This document shows, in pieces, positions 43,026 through 52,170 of a stretch of 64,000 nucleotides of DNA. The stretch lies in assembly GCF_021129305.1 (NCBI RefSeq), contig NZ_JAJOMB010000020.1, forward strand, positions 62,001 to 126,000. Reading direction: 5' to 3'. Source of the DNA: Kineosporia babensis (GTDB taxonomy: Bacteria; Actinomycetota; Actinomycetes; Actinomycetales; Kineosporiaceae). Both the position numbers and the translations under genes were made by a program. The first letter of the stretch is position 1; each line of letters starts with the position of its first letter. Below the pieces are notes generated by a model. The model was not told the origin of the DNA. It saw only the letters and a list, made by a program, of their open reading frames with translations, and did no database searches.

Positions 43026-44311
43026 CGAAGCTCTCCTCCTCGGTCGCGCACCATCTCCCGCAGCCGGCCGAACGTGCGCCCGCTGCCGATCCCGTCGTGC
43101 TCGAACTCGTTCGTCACCCAGGCCTGCGCGTTCCCCAGGCGAGAGAGCGTGTCCCGCTGCAATCCCTCGTCCACGAACAGATCATCGTGGTAAACCGCTG
43201 CTGCGAGCGGAACTTCGTTGCCCGCCAGCCGCTCCAGGTCGTACAGAGGCGACCAGACCGCCTGCTCAGCCAGAACGTCCATTGCTGCCTTGAACGGACG
43301 CAACGCCGTGAACTCCTCGAACATCCACGGGAAGGCCATTTCCGAGGTGAACAGCAGGGGACGCTGGTCCTCGCCGAACTCGGGACGGCGCTCACGTTCG
43401 CGTTGCGCGGACCAGCGGAACGGCCCGTTCCCCTCGTGCCCGTAGATCGATTCCTGCAGCGTCCAGAACAGCGGGTTTCCGGCGGTGGACGACTTCACCA
43501 GAACCTGCTCCAGGAAGCCGTCGGTGAGTCGGCCGTCCGTTCGTAGTCCTTCCGAGACCAGCCAATGCAACCGCAGATGGCCAGGTCCGAAACCCAGGTC
43601 TCCACCCAGGCTCTGGAACCTCCGGGCCGAAAGCGGCGAACCGTCCGCAAGTTTGATCTCCCCCGAGCCGAGCAGGTCGGCGATCCGGCCGACGGTGTCC
43701 ACGTCCTGGGGATAGCGCCGGTAGAAGTCCGCCGTCTTGTCCGCCGCACGGGTGAAGGTGCGCCGATAGACCTCGTCGGGATCCGGCGGAGTGCCCGGAA
43801 TGCCGCCGCAGACGTAGCAGGCCTTGAGTGCCTCGGGCGCCAGCGACAGGTAGGTCAGGGTGATCCAGCCGCCGAAGCTCTGCGCGAGAGTGGCCCATTT
43901 CCGGCCGTCATAGGCGGTTTTCCGGACATGCTCCAGATCGCGCACGATCGAGTCGGCCCGGAAGTTCAGCAGGTAGTCCGCGGCCGCCCGGCCGTCGGGG
44001 AAAGTACTGATCACCCCACCGTCCACCGGTGAGCTGCCACCCGTCCCCCGTTGATCGACCATGACCACGCGGTAGTGCGGCAGCGCCTCGGCCAGCCAGC
44101 CCCCCAGCGGCGCGGGCCGGGGGTTGGCGCCACCCGGGCCGCCCTGCAGGAAGGTGAGCAGGGGCAGGTCGTCGTGGCGGCGTTCCGGGTCGGCCAGCTC
44201 GCGCACGAAGACTTCGATCGCCGGACCGGAGGGGTTGGACCAGTCCAGCGGGACCTCGACCCGGAACTCACGCACCCAGGCGCCCGGGATCGGGTATTCG
44301 ACAACGTTCAT
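43022..44311 (-). CDS. Prolyl aminopeptidase-like alpha/beta hydrolase (S33)
   Basis: A 429-residue peptidase likely to release N-terminal proline or hydroxyproline from peptides. Family marks are the oxyanion loop LTFLQGGPGGANPRP, DQRGTGGSSP, and the nucleophile segment LAQSFGGW, where the usual Gly before Gln-Ser is Ala. The His lies in TNEFEHDGIGS near the C-terminus. There is no signal peptide. It starts by 4-nt overlap after the second ABC ATPase gene. Confidence 0.88.
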   Translation of the reverse strand: MNVVEYPIPGAWVREFRVEVPLDWSNPSGPAIEVFVRELADPERRHDDLPLLTFLQGGPGGANPRPAPLGGWLAEALPHYRVVMVDQRGTGGSSPVDGGVISTFPDGRAAADYLLNFRADSIVRDLEHVRKTAYDGRKWATLAQSFGGWITLTYLSLAPEALKACYVCGGIPGTPPDPDEVYRRTFTRAADKTADFYRRYPQDVDTVGRIADLLGSGEIKLADGSPLSARRFQSLGGDLGFGPGHLRLHWLVSEGLRTDGRLTDGFLEQVLVKSSTAGNPLFWTLQESIYGHEGNGPFRWSAQRERERRPEFGEDQRPLLFTSEMAFPWMFEEFTALRPFKAAMDVLAEQAVWSPLYDLERLAGNEVPLAAAVYHDDLFVDEGLQRDTLSRLGNAQAWVTNEFEHDGIGSGRTFGRLREMVRDRGGELR

Positions 44312-45147
44312 GACTTCACTTTCTCAGCATTACGCCGCCGCGCCGCTTCCCACTCCGGGCGGATCCGGGGCACCGCGGCCAGCAACTTGCGGGTGTACTC
44401 GTGCTGCGGGTGGTCGAACACCTCGTCACGTTCACCCGTCTCGACCACCTGACCGGCCGTCATCACCGCCACCCGGGTGGCGATCTGCCGGACCACGGCC
44501 AGGTCGTGGGCGATGAACAGGCAGCCGAAGCCCTCTTCGCGCTGCAGATCGCGCAGCAGGTTGATGATCGCGGCCTGCACCGACACGTCCAGCGCCGAGA
44601 CCGCCTCGTCGCAGACCAGCACCCGCGGGCCCACGGCCAGGGCCCGGGCGATCCCGATCCGCTGGGCCTGACCGCCGGAGAACTGCGAGGGGAAGCGGTC
44701 GACGTGCTCGGGGTTCAGGCCGACCCGCTCCATCAGGCCCTGCGCCACCTTGCGGGCGCCGCCGGGCATCGGCCGCTTCTGGTAGCGCAGCGGCGCGGTG
44801 ATGATCTGGGTGATCTTGTGCCGGGGGTTGAGCGAGGAGAACGGGTCCTGGAAGACCACCTGCACCTGACGGCGTACCTCCAGCAGGTCCGCGCCCTGCA
44901 GCGAGGTGATGTCCTGGCCGTCCAGGTGCACGGTGCCGGAGGTGACGTCGATCAGCCGGGAGGCCAGCCGCGCGGTGGTGGACTTGCCCGAGCCGGACTC
45001 GCCGACCAGGGCCAGGGTCTGCCCGGCCTGCAGCTCGAACGAGACCTGGTCCACCGCGGTGAACTTCTTGGCCGGGGTGAACAGCCCGGCCGTGCCGGCC
45101 ACCGGGAACTCCTTGACCAGGTCGGTGGCCTTCAGCAGCGCGCTCAT
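44308..45147 (-). CDS. Peptide ABC transporter ATPase, DppF/OppF type
   Basis: A 279-residue ATPase. Walker A is [13 protein letters not shown], the Q-loop lies in VVFQDPFSSLNPRHK, the signature is FSGGQAQRIGIARAL, Walker B is LVCDEAVSALD, and the H-loop is FIAHDLAVV. The C-terminal CP.HEYTRKLL segment (HPQHEYTRKLLAAVP) is typical of oligopeptide ATPases. It pairs with the ATPase at 45144. Overlaps of 4 nt on both sides. Confidence 0.93.
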   Translation of the reverse strand: MSALLKATDLVKEFPVAGTAGLFTPAKKFTAVDQVSFELQAGQTLALVGESGSGKSTTARLASRLIDVTSGTVHLDGQDITSLQGADLLEVRRQVQVVFQDPFSSLNPRHKITQIITAPLRYQKRPMPGGARKVAQGLMERVGLNPEHVDRFPSQFSGGQAQRIGIARALAVGPRVLVCDEAVSALDVSVQAAIINLLRDLQREEGFGCLFIAHDLAVVRQIATRVAVMTAGQVVETGERDEVFDHPQHEYTRKLLAAVPRIRPEWEAARRRNAEKVKS

Positions 45148-45959
45148 GCCTTGCCTCCGGTGGTTCGCAGTTCGCCGATCGAGTCGTCGATCCGGGGCAC
45201 GGCGTCGAGCAGCGCCTGGGTGTAGGAGTGCTGCGGGTCGGAGAAGATCTGCTCGGCGCTGCCGGTCTCCACCACCTTGCCGTGCCGCATCACGATCAGC
45301 TCGTCGGCCACCTCACTGACCACGGCCAGGTCATGGGTGATCAGGATCAGCGCCGCGCCGGTGTCGCGCTGCACCTCGGCCAGCAGTTCCAGGATCTGCG
45401 CCTGCACGGTCACGTCCAGCGCCGTGGTCGGCTCGTCGGCGATGATCAGTTCCGGGTCGGTGCTCAGCGCCATCGCGATCATCACGCGCTGGCGCATACC
45501 GCCGGAGAACTGGTGCGGGTAGTCGTCCACCCGCCGCCCGGCCTCGCGGATGTGCACCCGTTCCATCGCCTCGATCGCCGCCTGCTTGGCGGCTTTGCGG
45601 CTGACCCCGGAGCGGTGCGACCGGTAGGCCTCGGCGATCTGCGTGCCCACCGTGTAGTACGGGTTCAGCGAGGACAGCGGATCCTGGAACACCATCGCGA
45701 TCCGGTCACCACGCACCGCCCGCATCTGCGGTTCGGACAGCGCGGTCAGTTCCGTGCCGTCGAAATCGAGGCTTCCTTCGCGTTTTCCGCCCTTGGGCAG
45801 CAGACCCATGATGGCCAGGCTGGTCATCGATTTGCCGGATCCGCTCTCGCCGACGATGCCCAGGGTGCCACCGCGCGGCACCCCGAAGCTGATCTCGTCG
45901 ACCACCTTGGCGGCGCCGAAGCTCACGCTCAGCCCGTTCGCCTTCAGCAGCTGGCTCAT
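45144..45959 (-). CDS. Peptide ABC transporter ATPase, DppD/OppD type
   Basis: A 271-residue ATPase. Walker A is [17 protein letters not shown]-loop [14 protein letters not shown], signature [15 protein letters not shown], Walker [14 protein letters not shown]-loop LITHDLAVV. The ATG at 45959 overlaps the permease stop by 4 nt; the open frame further upstream is the permease gene read out of frame. With its partner it forms the ATPase pair of the importer. Confidence 0.93.
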   Translation of the reverse strand: MSQLLKANGLSVSFGAAKVVDEISFGVPRGGTLGIVGESGSGKSMTSLAIMGLLPKGGKREGSLDFDGTELTALSEPQMRAVRGDRIAMVFQDPLSSLNPYYTVGTQIAEAYRSHRSGVSRKAAKQAAIEAMERVHIREAGRRVDDYPHQFSGGMRQRVMIAMALSTDPELIIADEPTTALDVTVQAQILELLAEVQRDTGAALILITHDLAVVSEVADELIVMRHGKVVETGSAEQIFSDPQHSYTQALLDAVPRIDDSIGELRTTGGKA

Positions 45960-46945
45960 GCCGGGGCACCCGCCTTCACCCGAGGGTCGATCACCGAGTA
46001 CAGCAGGTCCACCACCATGTTGCCGACCACCACGAAGAACGCCGCCAGCAGGGTCACGCCCATGATCACCGGCTGGTCGTTCTTGGTGATCGAGTCGGCC
46101 GCGAGCTTGCCCACGCCGTTGATCCCGAACACCGTCTCGGTGATCAGCGCGCCTCCCAGCAGGCCGGCGAAGTCCATCCCGGCGATGGTGACGATCGGGG
46201 TCAGGGCCGGGCGCAACGCGTGCCGGCGCCAGACCAGATCCGGGCGCAATCCCTTGGCTTTGGCGGTGCGCACGAAGTTCTCGTTCAGCGTGTCGATCAC
46301 GTTGGCCCGGGTGAGGCGCGTGTAGCTCGCCGCGTAGCCGATCGCCAGCACCGACCAGGGCAGGATGAAGTTCAGGAACCACTGCACCGGGTCGTCGGCG
46401 AACGGTACCGCCTGCGAGAACGGCAGCACCTGCAGCCAGACCACGAAGACGTACTGCAGGGCCAGCGCCAGCACGTAGTTCGGCACCGACATCCCACCGA
46501 GAGTCAGCCCGGCGATGAACTTGTCGGCGAACTTACCCTCCTGCACCGCGCTCAGCAGGCCGCCGATCACGCCCATCAGCAGCCACAGCACGGCCGCCCC
46601 GATCGCCACCACCGCGGTGACCGGCAGGCGCTGCACGATCATGTCGGTGACCAGCTGCGAGGTCTGGAACGAGTAGCCCAGGCAGGGCGCCGCGCACTCG
46701 ATCCCGCCGCCGTAGGTACGCCCGGCGAACAGGCCGGACAGGAAGTTCCAGAACTGAGTGAGGAAAGGATCTGTCAGGCCGAGGTTCTCGCGGATCTGGT
46801 CGATCCGCTCCGGCGTGCAGTTCTTTCCGCAGATCTGCACCGCCGGGTCGGGCGAGAGCAGGAAGAACACCATGTAGGTGAACAGGCAGACCAGGAACAG
46901 GACCAGCAGCATGCCGGCCACACGGTTGACCACGAACCGGGTCAC
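45956..46945 (-). CDS. Peptide ABC transporter permease, DppB/OppB type
   Basis: A 329-residue permease with six membrane helices. The N-terminal helix (MLLVLFLVCLFTYMVFFLL) is followed by a large outer loop carrying CGKNCTPERIDQIRENLGL, as in OppB. The EAA loop reads YTRLTRANVIDTLNENFVRTAKAKGL. Loop cysteines (CGKNC; CAAPC) may pair. GTG start at 46945 overlapping the previous stop. Confidence 0.92.
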   Translation of the reverse strand: MTRFVVNRVAGMLLVLFLVCLFTYMVFFLLSPDPAVQICGKNCTPERIDQIRENLGLTDPFLTQFWNFLSGLFAGRTYGGGIECAAPCLGYSFQTSQLVTDMIVQRLPVTAVVAIGAAVLWLLMGVIGGLLSAVQEGKFADKFIAGLTLGGMSVPNYVLALALQYVFVVWLQVLPFSQAVPFADDPVQWFLNFILPWSVLAIGYAASYTRLTRANVIDTLNENFVRTAKAKGLRPDLVWRRHALRPALTPIVTIAGMDFAGLLGGALITETVFGINGVGKLAADSITKNDQPVIMGVTLLAAFFVVVGNMVVDLLYSVIDPRVKAGAPA

Positions 46946-47904
46946 GAACGGCCTCCCGGGTCGACTGCGGCACGGATCCGGTCACCCAGAACCATGAACG
47001 AAAGGACGAGCAGGGCCAGGAAGGTTCCCGGCACCAGGAAGTAGGTGGGAACCACCGCGTACCAGCTCACCGAGCTGGCGATCATCTGACCCCAGGACGG
47101 GGTGGGCGGCACCACACCCACACCGAGGAACGACAGGCCGGCCTCGGTGCCGATGTAGCCGGGCACCGCCAGGGTCACCATCACCAGGATGGTGGAACGC
47201 AGGTTGGGCAGGATCTCGGTGAACACCACGGTTCGCCGCGATGCGCCGGAAGCCACTGCCGCCTCGACGAACTCACGCTGCTTGAGCGACATCGTCTGGC
47301 CCCGCACGATCCGGGCCAGGTACGGCCAGCCGAACACCGAGATCACCAGGACCAGCAGGTAGGCCCGGTCGTCGGCGGGCAGCGCCGAGAGCACCGCGAT
47401 CATGAAGATCAGCGCGGGGAAGGCCATCAGGAACTCCATCACCCGCGAGATCACCATGTCGGTGCGGCCACCGAAATAGCCCGCCAGCAGCCCGAAGACC
47501 ACGCCGAGAAGGCTGGTCAGCAGCGTCGCACTGAGCGCGATCAGCAGCGAGGAACGAGCACCGTAGACGATCCGGGCGAAGATGTCGCGACCGGAGCCGG
47601 GTTCCACGCCGAGCCAGTGCTCGCCGGAGATGCCGCCCCAGCTGCCCAGCGGGATGCCGCCCATGTTCGGGTCGATCGCGCTCTGGTCGAACTCGTACGG
47701 GCCCCAGCCGCTGACCTTCACGATCAGCGGGGCGAACACCGCCATCAGCACGATCAGGCCGACGTAGCCCAGGCAGGCCAGGGCGGCCCAGTCGCGCAGC
47801 AGGTTCCGCAGCACGCTCCAGCGTGCCGGCGGGGTGGTGCCGGCGGAGTCCCCCTCGTTCGGGGACTCCGCCGGCACCTGCAGACCGGTTGAAGGGATGG
47901 TCAT
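46942..47904 (-). CDS. Peptide ABC transporter permease, DppC/OppC type
   Basis: A 320-residue permease with six membrane helices. The first follows a cytoplasmic head (LRDWAALACLGYVGLIVLMAVFAPL). The EAA loop reads FVEAAVASGASRRTVVFTEILPN. It begins 1 nt after the binding-protein stop if the ATG at 47904 is used. A GTG at 47814 with GGAG upstream (MLRNLLRDWAAL) would leave a 17-bp hairpin between the two genes, which may be the true layout. Confidence 0.9.
   Translation of the reverse strand: MTIPSTGLQVPAESPNEGDSAGTTPPARWSVLRNLLRDWAALACLGYVGLIVLMAVFAPLIVKVSGWGPYEFDQSAIDPNMGGIPLGSWGGISGEHWLGVEPGSGRDIFARIVYGARSSLLIALSATLLTSLLGVVFGLLAGYFGGRTDMVISRVMEFLMAFPALIFMIAVLSALPADDRAYLLVLVISVFGWPYLARIVRGQTMSLKQREFVEAAVASGASRRTVVFTEILPNLRSTILVMVTLAVPGYIGTEAGLSFLGVGVVPPTPSWGQMIASSVSWYAVVPTYFLVPGTFLALLVLSFMVLGDRIRAAVDPGGRS
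47837..47877 (-). terminator. 17-bp perfect stem-loop between binding-protein and permease genes
   Basis: GTGCCGGCGGAGTCCCC (47837-47853) pairs perfectly with GGGGACTCCGCCGGCAC (47861-47877) around CTCGTTC, starting 28 nt after the binding-protein stop on the minus strand. Such hairpins commonly protect the abundant binding-protein message and reduce transcription of the permeases. It lies within the first codons of the permease if the ATG at 47904 is used. Confidence 0.6.
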
Positions 47905-47905
47905 G

Positions 47906-49612
47906 TCAGCTCTTCGAGGGGTCCTTCAGCCCGATGATCGTGTAGTCGATGTCACCGCTGGGGGTGATCACCCCGCCCACGTTCTCGCCCGGCAGGTAGA
48001 GCCGGTTCTCCACGTTCAGCGGCACGATCGGGGCCAGCTGCATGATCTGCTCGTCCAGCGCACCCCAGGCGGCGTTGGCGGCCTCCACGTCGGTCTCGGC
48101 CTTGGCCGCGTCGATCGCCTTGTTGACCGCCTCGTCGTTCAGCTGGGCCAGGTTGGAGTTGCCCTTGTCGTAGATGTTGCGGCCGTCGAACAGCGGCGGG
48201 ATGAAGGTCGAGGCGCTGGAGTTCCAGTCCGGGCACCAGCCGGTGATCGCCATGTCGTTCTGCTGCGAGGTGGTGCCGATGGTCTCGTAGTAGGTGGACG
48301 TGTCGATCACGTTGAGCTTCACGTCGATCCCGACCCGGGCCAGCGACTCCTGCACGGCCTCACCCTGACGCTGCATGGCCGGGGTGGCCCGGATGTCCAG
48401 GGTCAGCTCGAAGCCGTCGGCCTGGCCGGCCTCGGCCAGCAGGGCCTTGGCCTTCTCCACGTCACCGCTGCCGTCCGCACTCGGGTACAGGTCGAAGCCG
48501 GTGTGGCCGGAGACCGTGGAGGGGATGATCGTGCTGGCCATGGTGGCGAACTGGGTGCCGCCGGTGGCGTTCAGCACGCTGCTCTTGTTCACCGCGAACT
48601 CGATCGCCTGACGCACCTTCACGTCGTCCAGCGGCGCCTTGGTGGTGTTCATCCCCATGTAGGTCAGGCAGGTCGACGGGTTCTTGATCAGCCGTTCCTG
48701 CAGCTGCGGGGTCTGCACCCGGGCGATCGTGGCGGTCTGCAGGGTCGGGGCGCTGGTCATCGTGTTGATGTCGGAGCCCTGCTGGGCGATCAGCCGCTCG
48801 TCGATGGTGGCGCCGTCCACCCCGATGGTGAACTTCCAGGCGTCCGGGTAGGCCTTACGGATCTCGTCGGTGCTCTCGTCCCACTCCGCGTTGCGCTTGA
48901 GCTGCACCAGGCTGCCGGGGGTGAACTTCTCCAGGTCGTACGGGCCGGAGGCGACGATGTCGTTGATGAACTCGTCGCCCTCGCCGGTGCCCTCCGGGAA
49001 CGGGGTGGCGCTGGGCTGCGACAGGGCCGCGTCGAACTCCGGGAACGGCGCCTTCAGATGGAAGACGATGGTCTGGTCGTCCGGGGTCTCGATGGTTTCG
49101 AGGTCACCGGACTTGTAGGGGCCCTCGTAGTCGTCCGGCGCGTCGATCAGCTGCTTCATGTACGGCGAGCCGATCCCGATCTCCGGGTCCCAGCTGCGGC
49201 TGATGCCGAACTTGACGTCCTTGGAGGTGATCGGGGCGCCGGTGTCGAACTTGACGCCCTGCTTGATCTTGTACGTCCAGGTCAGGCCGTCCTCCGAGGC
49301 CTGTCCCAGCGACTCGGCCAGGTCCGGCACCATCGCGTTGGGGTCGGCCGCGTCGTTCGGGGCCTTCGCCACCAGGGTGCGGTAGACCAGCCGGTAGAAG
49401 GAGTTGACCCCACCGTCCCAGCCGCGCGTCGGGTCCAGGTAGGAGAAGTCCGAGGTCTGCAGCACCTCGACGGTCCCGCCCTTGACCGGGGCCTCACCGC
49501 CGGCGCCGCTGGTGCTGCCGCCGCCGGACGAACCGCCCGAGCAGGCCGACAGGGCCAGGACCGAGGCCATCATCAGGCCACCCATCGCCACCGGGGGTGC
49601 GCTTCTCTTCAC
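47906..49612 (-). CDS. Peptide-binding lipoprotein of an ABC importer (SBP family 5)
   Basis: A 568-residue binding protein. A lipoprotein signal ends at LALSAC with the lipidated Cys at residue 24, followed by a Gly/Ser spacer. The body shows the SBP_bac_5 pattern: LAESLGQASEDGLTWTYKIK, GAPITSKDVKFGISR, VRQAIEFAVNKSSVL and a C-terminal WCPDWNSSASTF. It should capture oligopeptides outside the membrane. The GTG at 49612 has AGGA 6 nt upstream; an ATG at 49666 would add an unlikely head. First gene of an eight-gene operon. Confidence 0.93.
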   Translation of the reverse strand: MKRSAPPVAMGGLMMASVLALSACSGGSSGGGSTSGAGGEAPVKGGTVEVLQTSDFSYLDPTRGWDGGVNSFYRLVYRTLVAKAPNDAADPNAMVPDLAESLGQASEDGLTWTYKIKQGVKFDTGAPITSKDVKFGISRSWDPEIGIGSPYMKQLIDAPDDYEGPYKSGDLETIETPDDQTIVFHLKAPFPEFDAALSQPSATPFPEGTGEGDEFINDIVASGPYDLEKFTPGSLVQLKRNAEWDESTDEIRKAYPDAWKFTIGVDGATIDERLIAQQGSDINTMTSAPTLQTATIARVQTPQLQERLIKNPSTCLTYMGMNTTKAPLDDVKVRQAIEFAVNKSSVLNATGGTQFATMASTIIPSTVSGHTGFDLYPSADGSGDVEKAKALLAEAGQADGFELTLDIRATPAMQRQGEAVQESLARVGIDVKLNVIDTSTYYETIGTTSQQNDMAITGWCPDWNSSASTFIPPLFDGRNIYDKGNSNLAQLNDEAVNKAIDAAKAETDVEAANAAWGALDEQIMQLAPIVPLNVENRLYLPGENVGGVITPSGDIDYTIIGLKDPSKS

Positions 49613-50039
49613 GAGGTCCTGCCTTCCGGGATGCCGCGCGGACCGGGCCTGAATCCTCGGCCTCAACGGTCCGCGCTGGTCTGGATCAGCGAAAAACGTT
49701 CTCTAAAGCAGATGCCCGCGCCATCGGGGCAGGCTGGCGGGGCGTCGCGGCGACCACGTGGACCAGCACGGAGACATCCCTGTCCTGGCTCACCCGGTCA
49801 CCGGGCGACGGGTGCCGATCCGCTGCTGCGGTCCCGGCCACCTGCAGGAACAGTAATATGTCACACCTCATAGGTGAAGGGTCCAGGACCAACTAGTTAC
49901 AAGCCGGCAATGTTTGTTTCGACGGATGGCACATTTTCGTCAGGGCGCCGCGAAATGTGGTCACTGCAGCAGGTTTCTGAGTAACCCACCGCAACGATGA
50001 GCCGGGCCCTCCTACTTAAGCGCTCAAGCCCGGCAACCG
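49613..50039. other. Promoter-side region of the peptide-import operon, no gene
   Basis: No supported coding frame. The palindrome CACCT-CAT-AGGTG (49864-49876) lies about 250 nt before the operon start and could be an operator, perhaps of the nearby GntR regulator. A second hairpin, CACATTTTCG (49930-49939) with CGAAATGTG (49951-49959), follows. The stretch is noticeably less GC-rich than its surroundings around 49850-49990. Confidence 0.4.
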
Positions 50040-50139
50040 CGCCGTAACACTTCCGCCCAGCGATGGTGAGCAGCACCTTTCAGCCAGGCGAGGCGGCCGG
50101 CCAGCGAGGCGGCTGGGCGGAGCGCTGGGCACGCGGTTG

Positions 50140-50550
50140 GGCGAGGCAGCCGGTGGGGCCTGCAGTTGAGTGAAGCGGCCTGTGTCGTGGCTTGATGTGG
50201 CAATTCGGCGTCGGTGGCCGGGCATGGCGGCAGTTTGATGTGGATGGCGGTCCGAGCCGCAGCTCGGCGTGGCCGCTTGGCATTGGGTCGCGACCTGGCG
50301 TGGGTGGCCTGGCGCAGCAGCCCGGCATAGCTGCAGTCTGATGCGGCGGGCCCGGCGTAGCGACGGCTCGGCATGGGTTGCGACCCGGTGCGGGTGGCCT
50401 GGCGCAGCAGCCCGGCATAGCTGCAGTCTGATGCGGCGAGCTCGGCGTGGCGACGGCTTGGCATGGGTCGCGACCCGGTGCGAATGGCCTGGCGTAGCAG
50501 CCTGCCGTAGCTGCAATTTGATGCGAGGGCCCGGCGGGGGCGGCGGATTG
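50140..50550. repeat. Minisatellite A: about 90-bp units
   Basis: Three well-preserved tandem units begin at 50279, 50370 and 50460 with GGCATTGGGTCGCGACC or close variants. Each contains GGCCTGGCGCAGCAGCCCGG and a GCTGCAGTCTGATGCGGC-like stretch near its middle. A degenerate fourth copy precedes them (about 50140-50278, with GGCATGGCGGCAGTTTGATG). Frames stay open through the block in several phases only because the unit is close to a multiple of three; codon use is not gene-like. Confidence 0.8.
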
Positions 50551-50787
50551 GCGTGGGTGGCGTCTTGGCTGGGTGACGTGGCGTAGCGGCTCAGGCGGTC
50601 GAAGTGGCCAGGCTGACCAGGTGGATTGGCCAGTGCAGCGGCCAGGTCCGCGAGCTGAAACTAGCTGGGTCGACCCGGCAGAGCCACGCGCCCGGCCACG
50701 AAATGCCTCAGCCACCGGGGGAACAGCTAGGCTGACCAGCCGAATGAAGCAACCGGACTGAGCACACACCCAAGCTTCACCAGCCAG

Positions 50788-51250
50788 CATCCACCTTCAC
50801 GGCCGGTGCCCCCGCTTCACCAAACGGCTTCCCTGCTTCACCAACCGGTGCCGCTGCCTCACCACCCGGGGCCGCTGCCTCACCACCCGGTACTCCCCTC
50901 GCCAGCCAGCGTCCCGGCATCAACAGCCAGTGCCCCCTTCACCGGCCGGCGCCCCGCTTCGCCAGCCGGTACCTCACCCTCGCCAGCCAGCAACCGACTT
51001 CACCCGCAGACGTCCCGCTTCGCCAGCCGGCCCCATGCTCGCCAGCCAGCATCCGACTTCACCCGCAGGCGTCCACGCTTCGCCAGCTGGTACCTCATGC
51101 TCACCGGCCAGCGCCCCGCTTCGCCAGCCGGTGCCCACCCTCGCCGGCCGGCATCCGACTTCACCCGCAGGCGTCCACACTTCGCCAGCCGGCCCCATGC
51201 TCGCCGGCCAGCATCAAGCTTCACCAGCCAGCGTCCCCACATCACCAGGG
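50788..51250. repeat. Minisatellite B: about 20-22-bp units
   Basis: Roughly 22 tandem degenerate units with the core CTTCACCAGCCGG or CTCGCCAGCCAGC. In the right half the units form a higher-order pattern of about 60 bp, seen in repeated runs of GCATCCGACTTCACCCGCAG and CTTCGCCAGCCGGCCCCATG. There is no constant repeat with variable spacers, so it is not a CRISPR array. No coding function is apparent. The 240 bp between blocks A and B hold nothing I recognise. Confidence 0.8.
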
Positions 51251-51357
51251 GTTGCGCTGGCGAGCCGTGAGCTGACCTGGGGTTTTGGCGCTGTGCGAGC
51301 TCCTGCCAGGTCACGGACGCTGGTCAGGCAGTTGGGGGCTGTGCAATGGCACTGCCC

Positions 51358-52026
51358 TCAGTCGCGCTCGACCCGGCCGTTCCACCAGCCCAGCACGTGC
51401 TCGATGTGGGCGTGCATCAGCTGCTCCGCACCCCGGCCGTCGCCCTGCTCCAGCCGGTCCATCAGGTGGTGGTGTTCCACCGCCGAGCGGGCCAGTTCCT
51501 CGGTGCCGATCATGTTCACCAGGCCGACCATCCGGGTCTGCTGGCGCAGGTCGCGGACCATCTCGACCAGGCGCCGGTTGCCGGTCAGCTTCAGCAGGGT
51601 GAGGTGAAAGTCCACGTCGGCGTCGAGATACGTGGGAATGTCGGCTGCCTCGGCGCTGCGCACGATCAGGTCGGCCTTCACCCGCAGCTCGGCGCAGGAG
51701 GCGGGCTGGATGGTCCGGGCGATGTCGCGCATCGGGGGCACCTCCAGCAGCTGGCGCAGCCGGACGATCTCCCACAGGTCCTGCTCGCTGACCTCGGTGA
51801 CGCGGAAGCCCTTGTTGCGCACCGCCTCCACGAAGCCGCGCTTCTGCAGGTTGAGCATGGCCTCGCGGACCGGCGTGGCCGAGACCCCGAAGCGGGCGCC
51901 CAGGGTGGGGGCGGTGAGCAGTTCCCCGGGCCCCAGCTCACCGGAGACGATGGCCGCAGCCAGCGCCTCCTCGACCGTGCCCCGCAGGTTGGCGCTCACG
52001 GCCAGCGGACCGATGTGTGAAACCAC
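51358..52026 (-). CDS. GntR-family regulator with FCD ligand domain
   Basis: A 222-residue regulator. The N-terminal winged helix reads EEALAAAIVSGELGPGELLTAPTL and VSATPVREAMLNLQKRGFVEAV. The C-terminal helical FCD domain carries metal-ligand-type residues in YLDADVDFHLTLL, HHHLMDRL and HAHIEHVL. FCD regulators usually respond to organic acids or amino-acid derivatives. Its place between the peptide-import operon and the hydroxyproline operon makes both likely targets. The GTG at 52026 has GAGGT upstream. Confidence 0.9.
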   Translation of the reverse strand: MVSHIGPLAVSANLRGTVEEALAAAIVSGELGPGELLTAPTLGARFGVSATPVREAMLNLQKRGFVEAVRNKGFRVTEVSEQDLWEIVRLRQLLEVPPMRDIARTIQPASCAELRVKADLIVRSAEAADIPTYLDADVDFHLTLLKLTGNRRLVEMVRDLRQQTRMVGLVNMIGTEELARSAVEHHHLMDRLEQGDGRGAEQLMHAHIEHVLGWWNGRVERD

Positions 52027-52116
52027 GACCTCTACCTCCCCGGCGGGCCTGCGAAACCGGCAGGCACCCGTCCCTACGCGCTGTCCAACCCTAGAGCCTT
52101 CACGAACGAGTCAGGT

Positions 52117-52160
52117 TCACCCGGACGTGATCGCAAGGAACTGCGACCACGTCCGGGTGA
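52117..52160 (-). terminator. Long stem-loop terminator of the hydroxyproline operon
   Basis: TCACCCGGACGTG (52117-52129) and TCGCA (52131-52135) pair with TGCGA (52142-52146) and CACGTCCGGGTGA (52148-52160). This makes an 18-bp stem with one A/C mismatch and a 6-nt loop. On the minus strand it starts 10 nt after the aldehyde dehydrogenase stop. Confidence 0.8.
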
Positions 52161-52170
52161 TCCGCGTGGA

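Noticed and set aside
50016-50790. Protein-coding genes in the minisatellite region
   Set aside because: Frames are open on several phases and both strands because the repeat unit is near a multiple of three. There is no ribosome site, domain or codon bias.
50788-51250. CRISPR array
   Set aside because: Units are degenerate and directly abutting, there are no variable spacers of constant length, and no cas gene is in the window.
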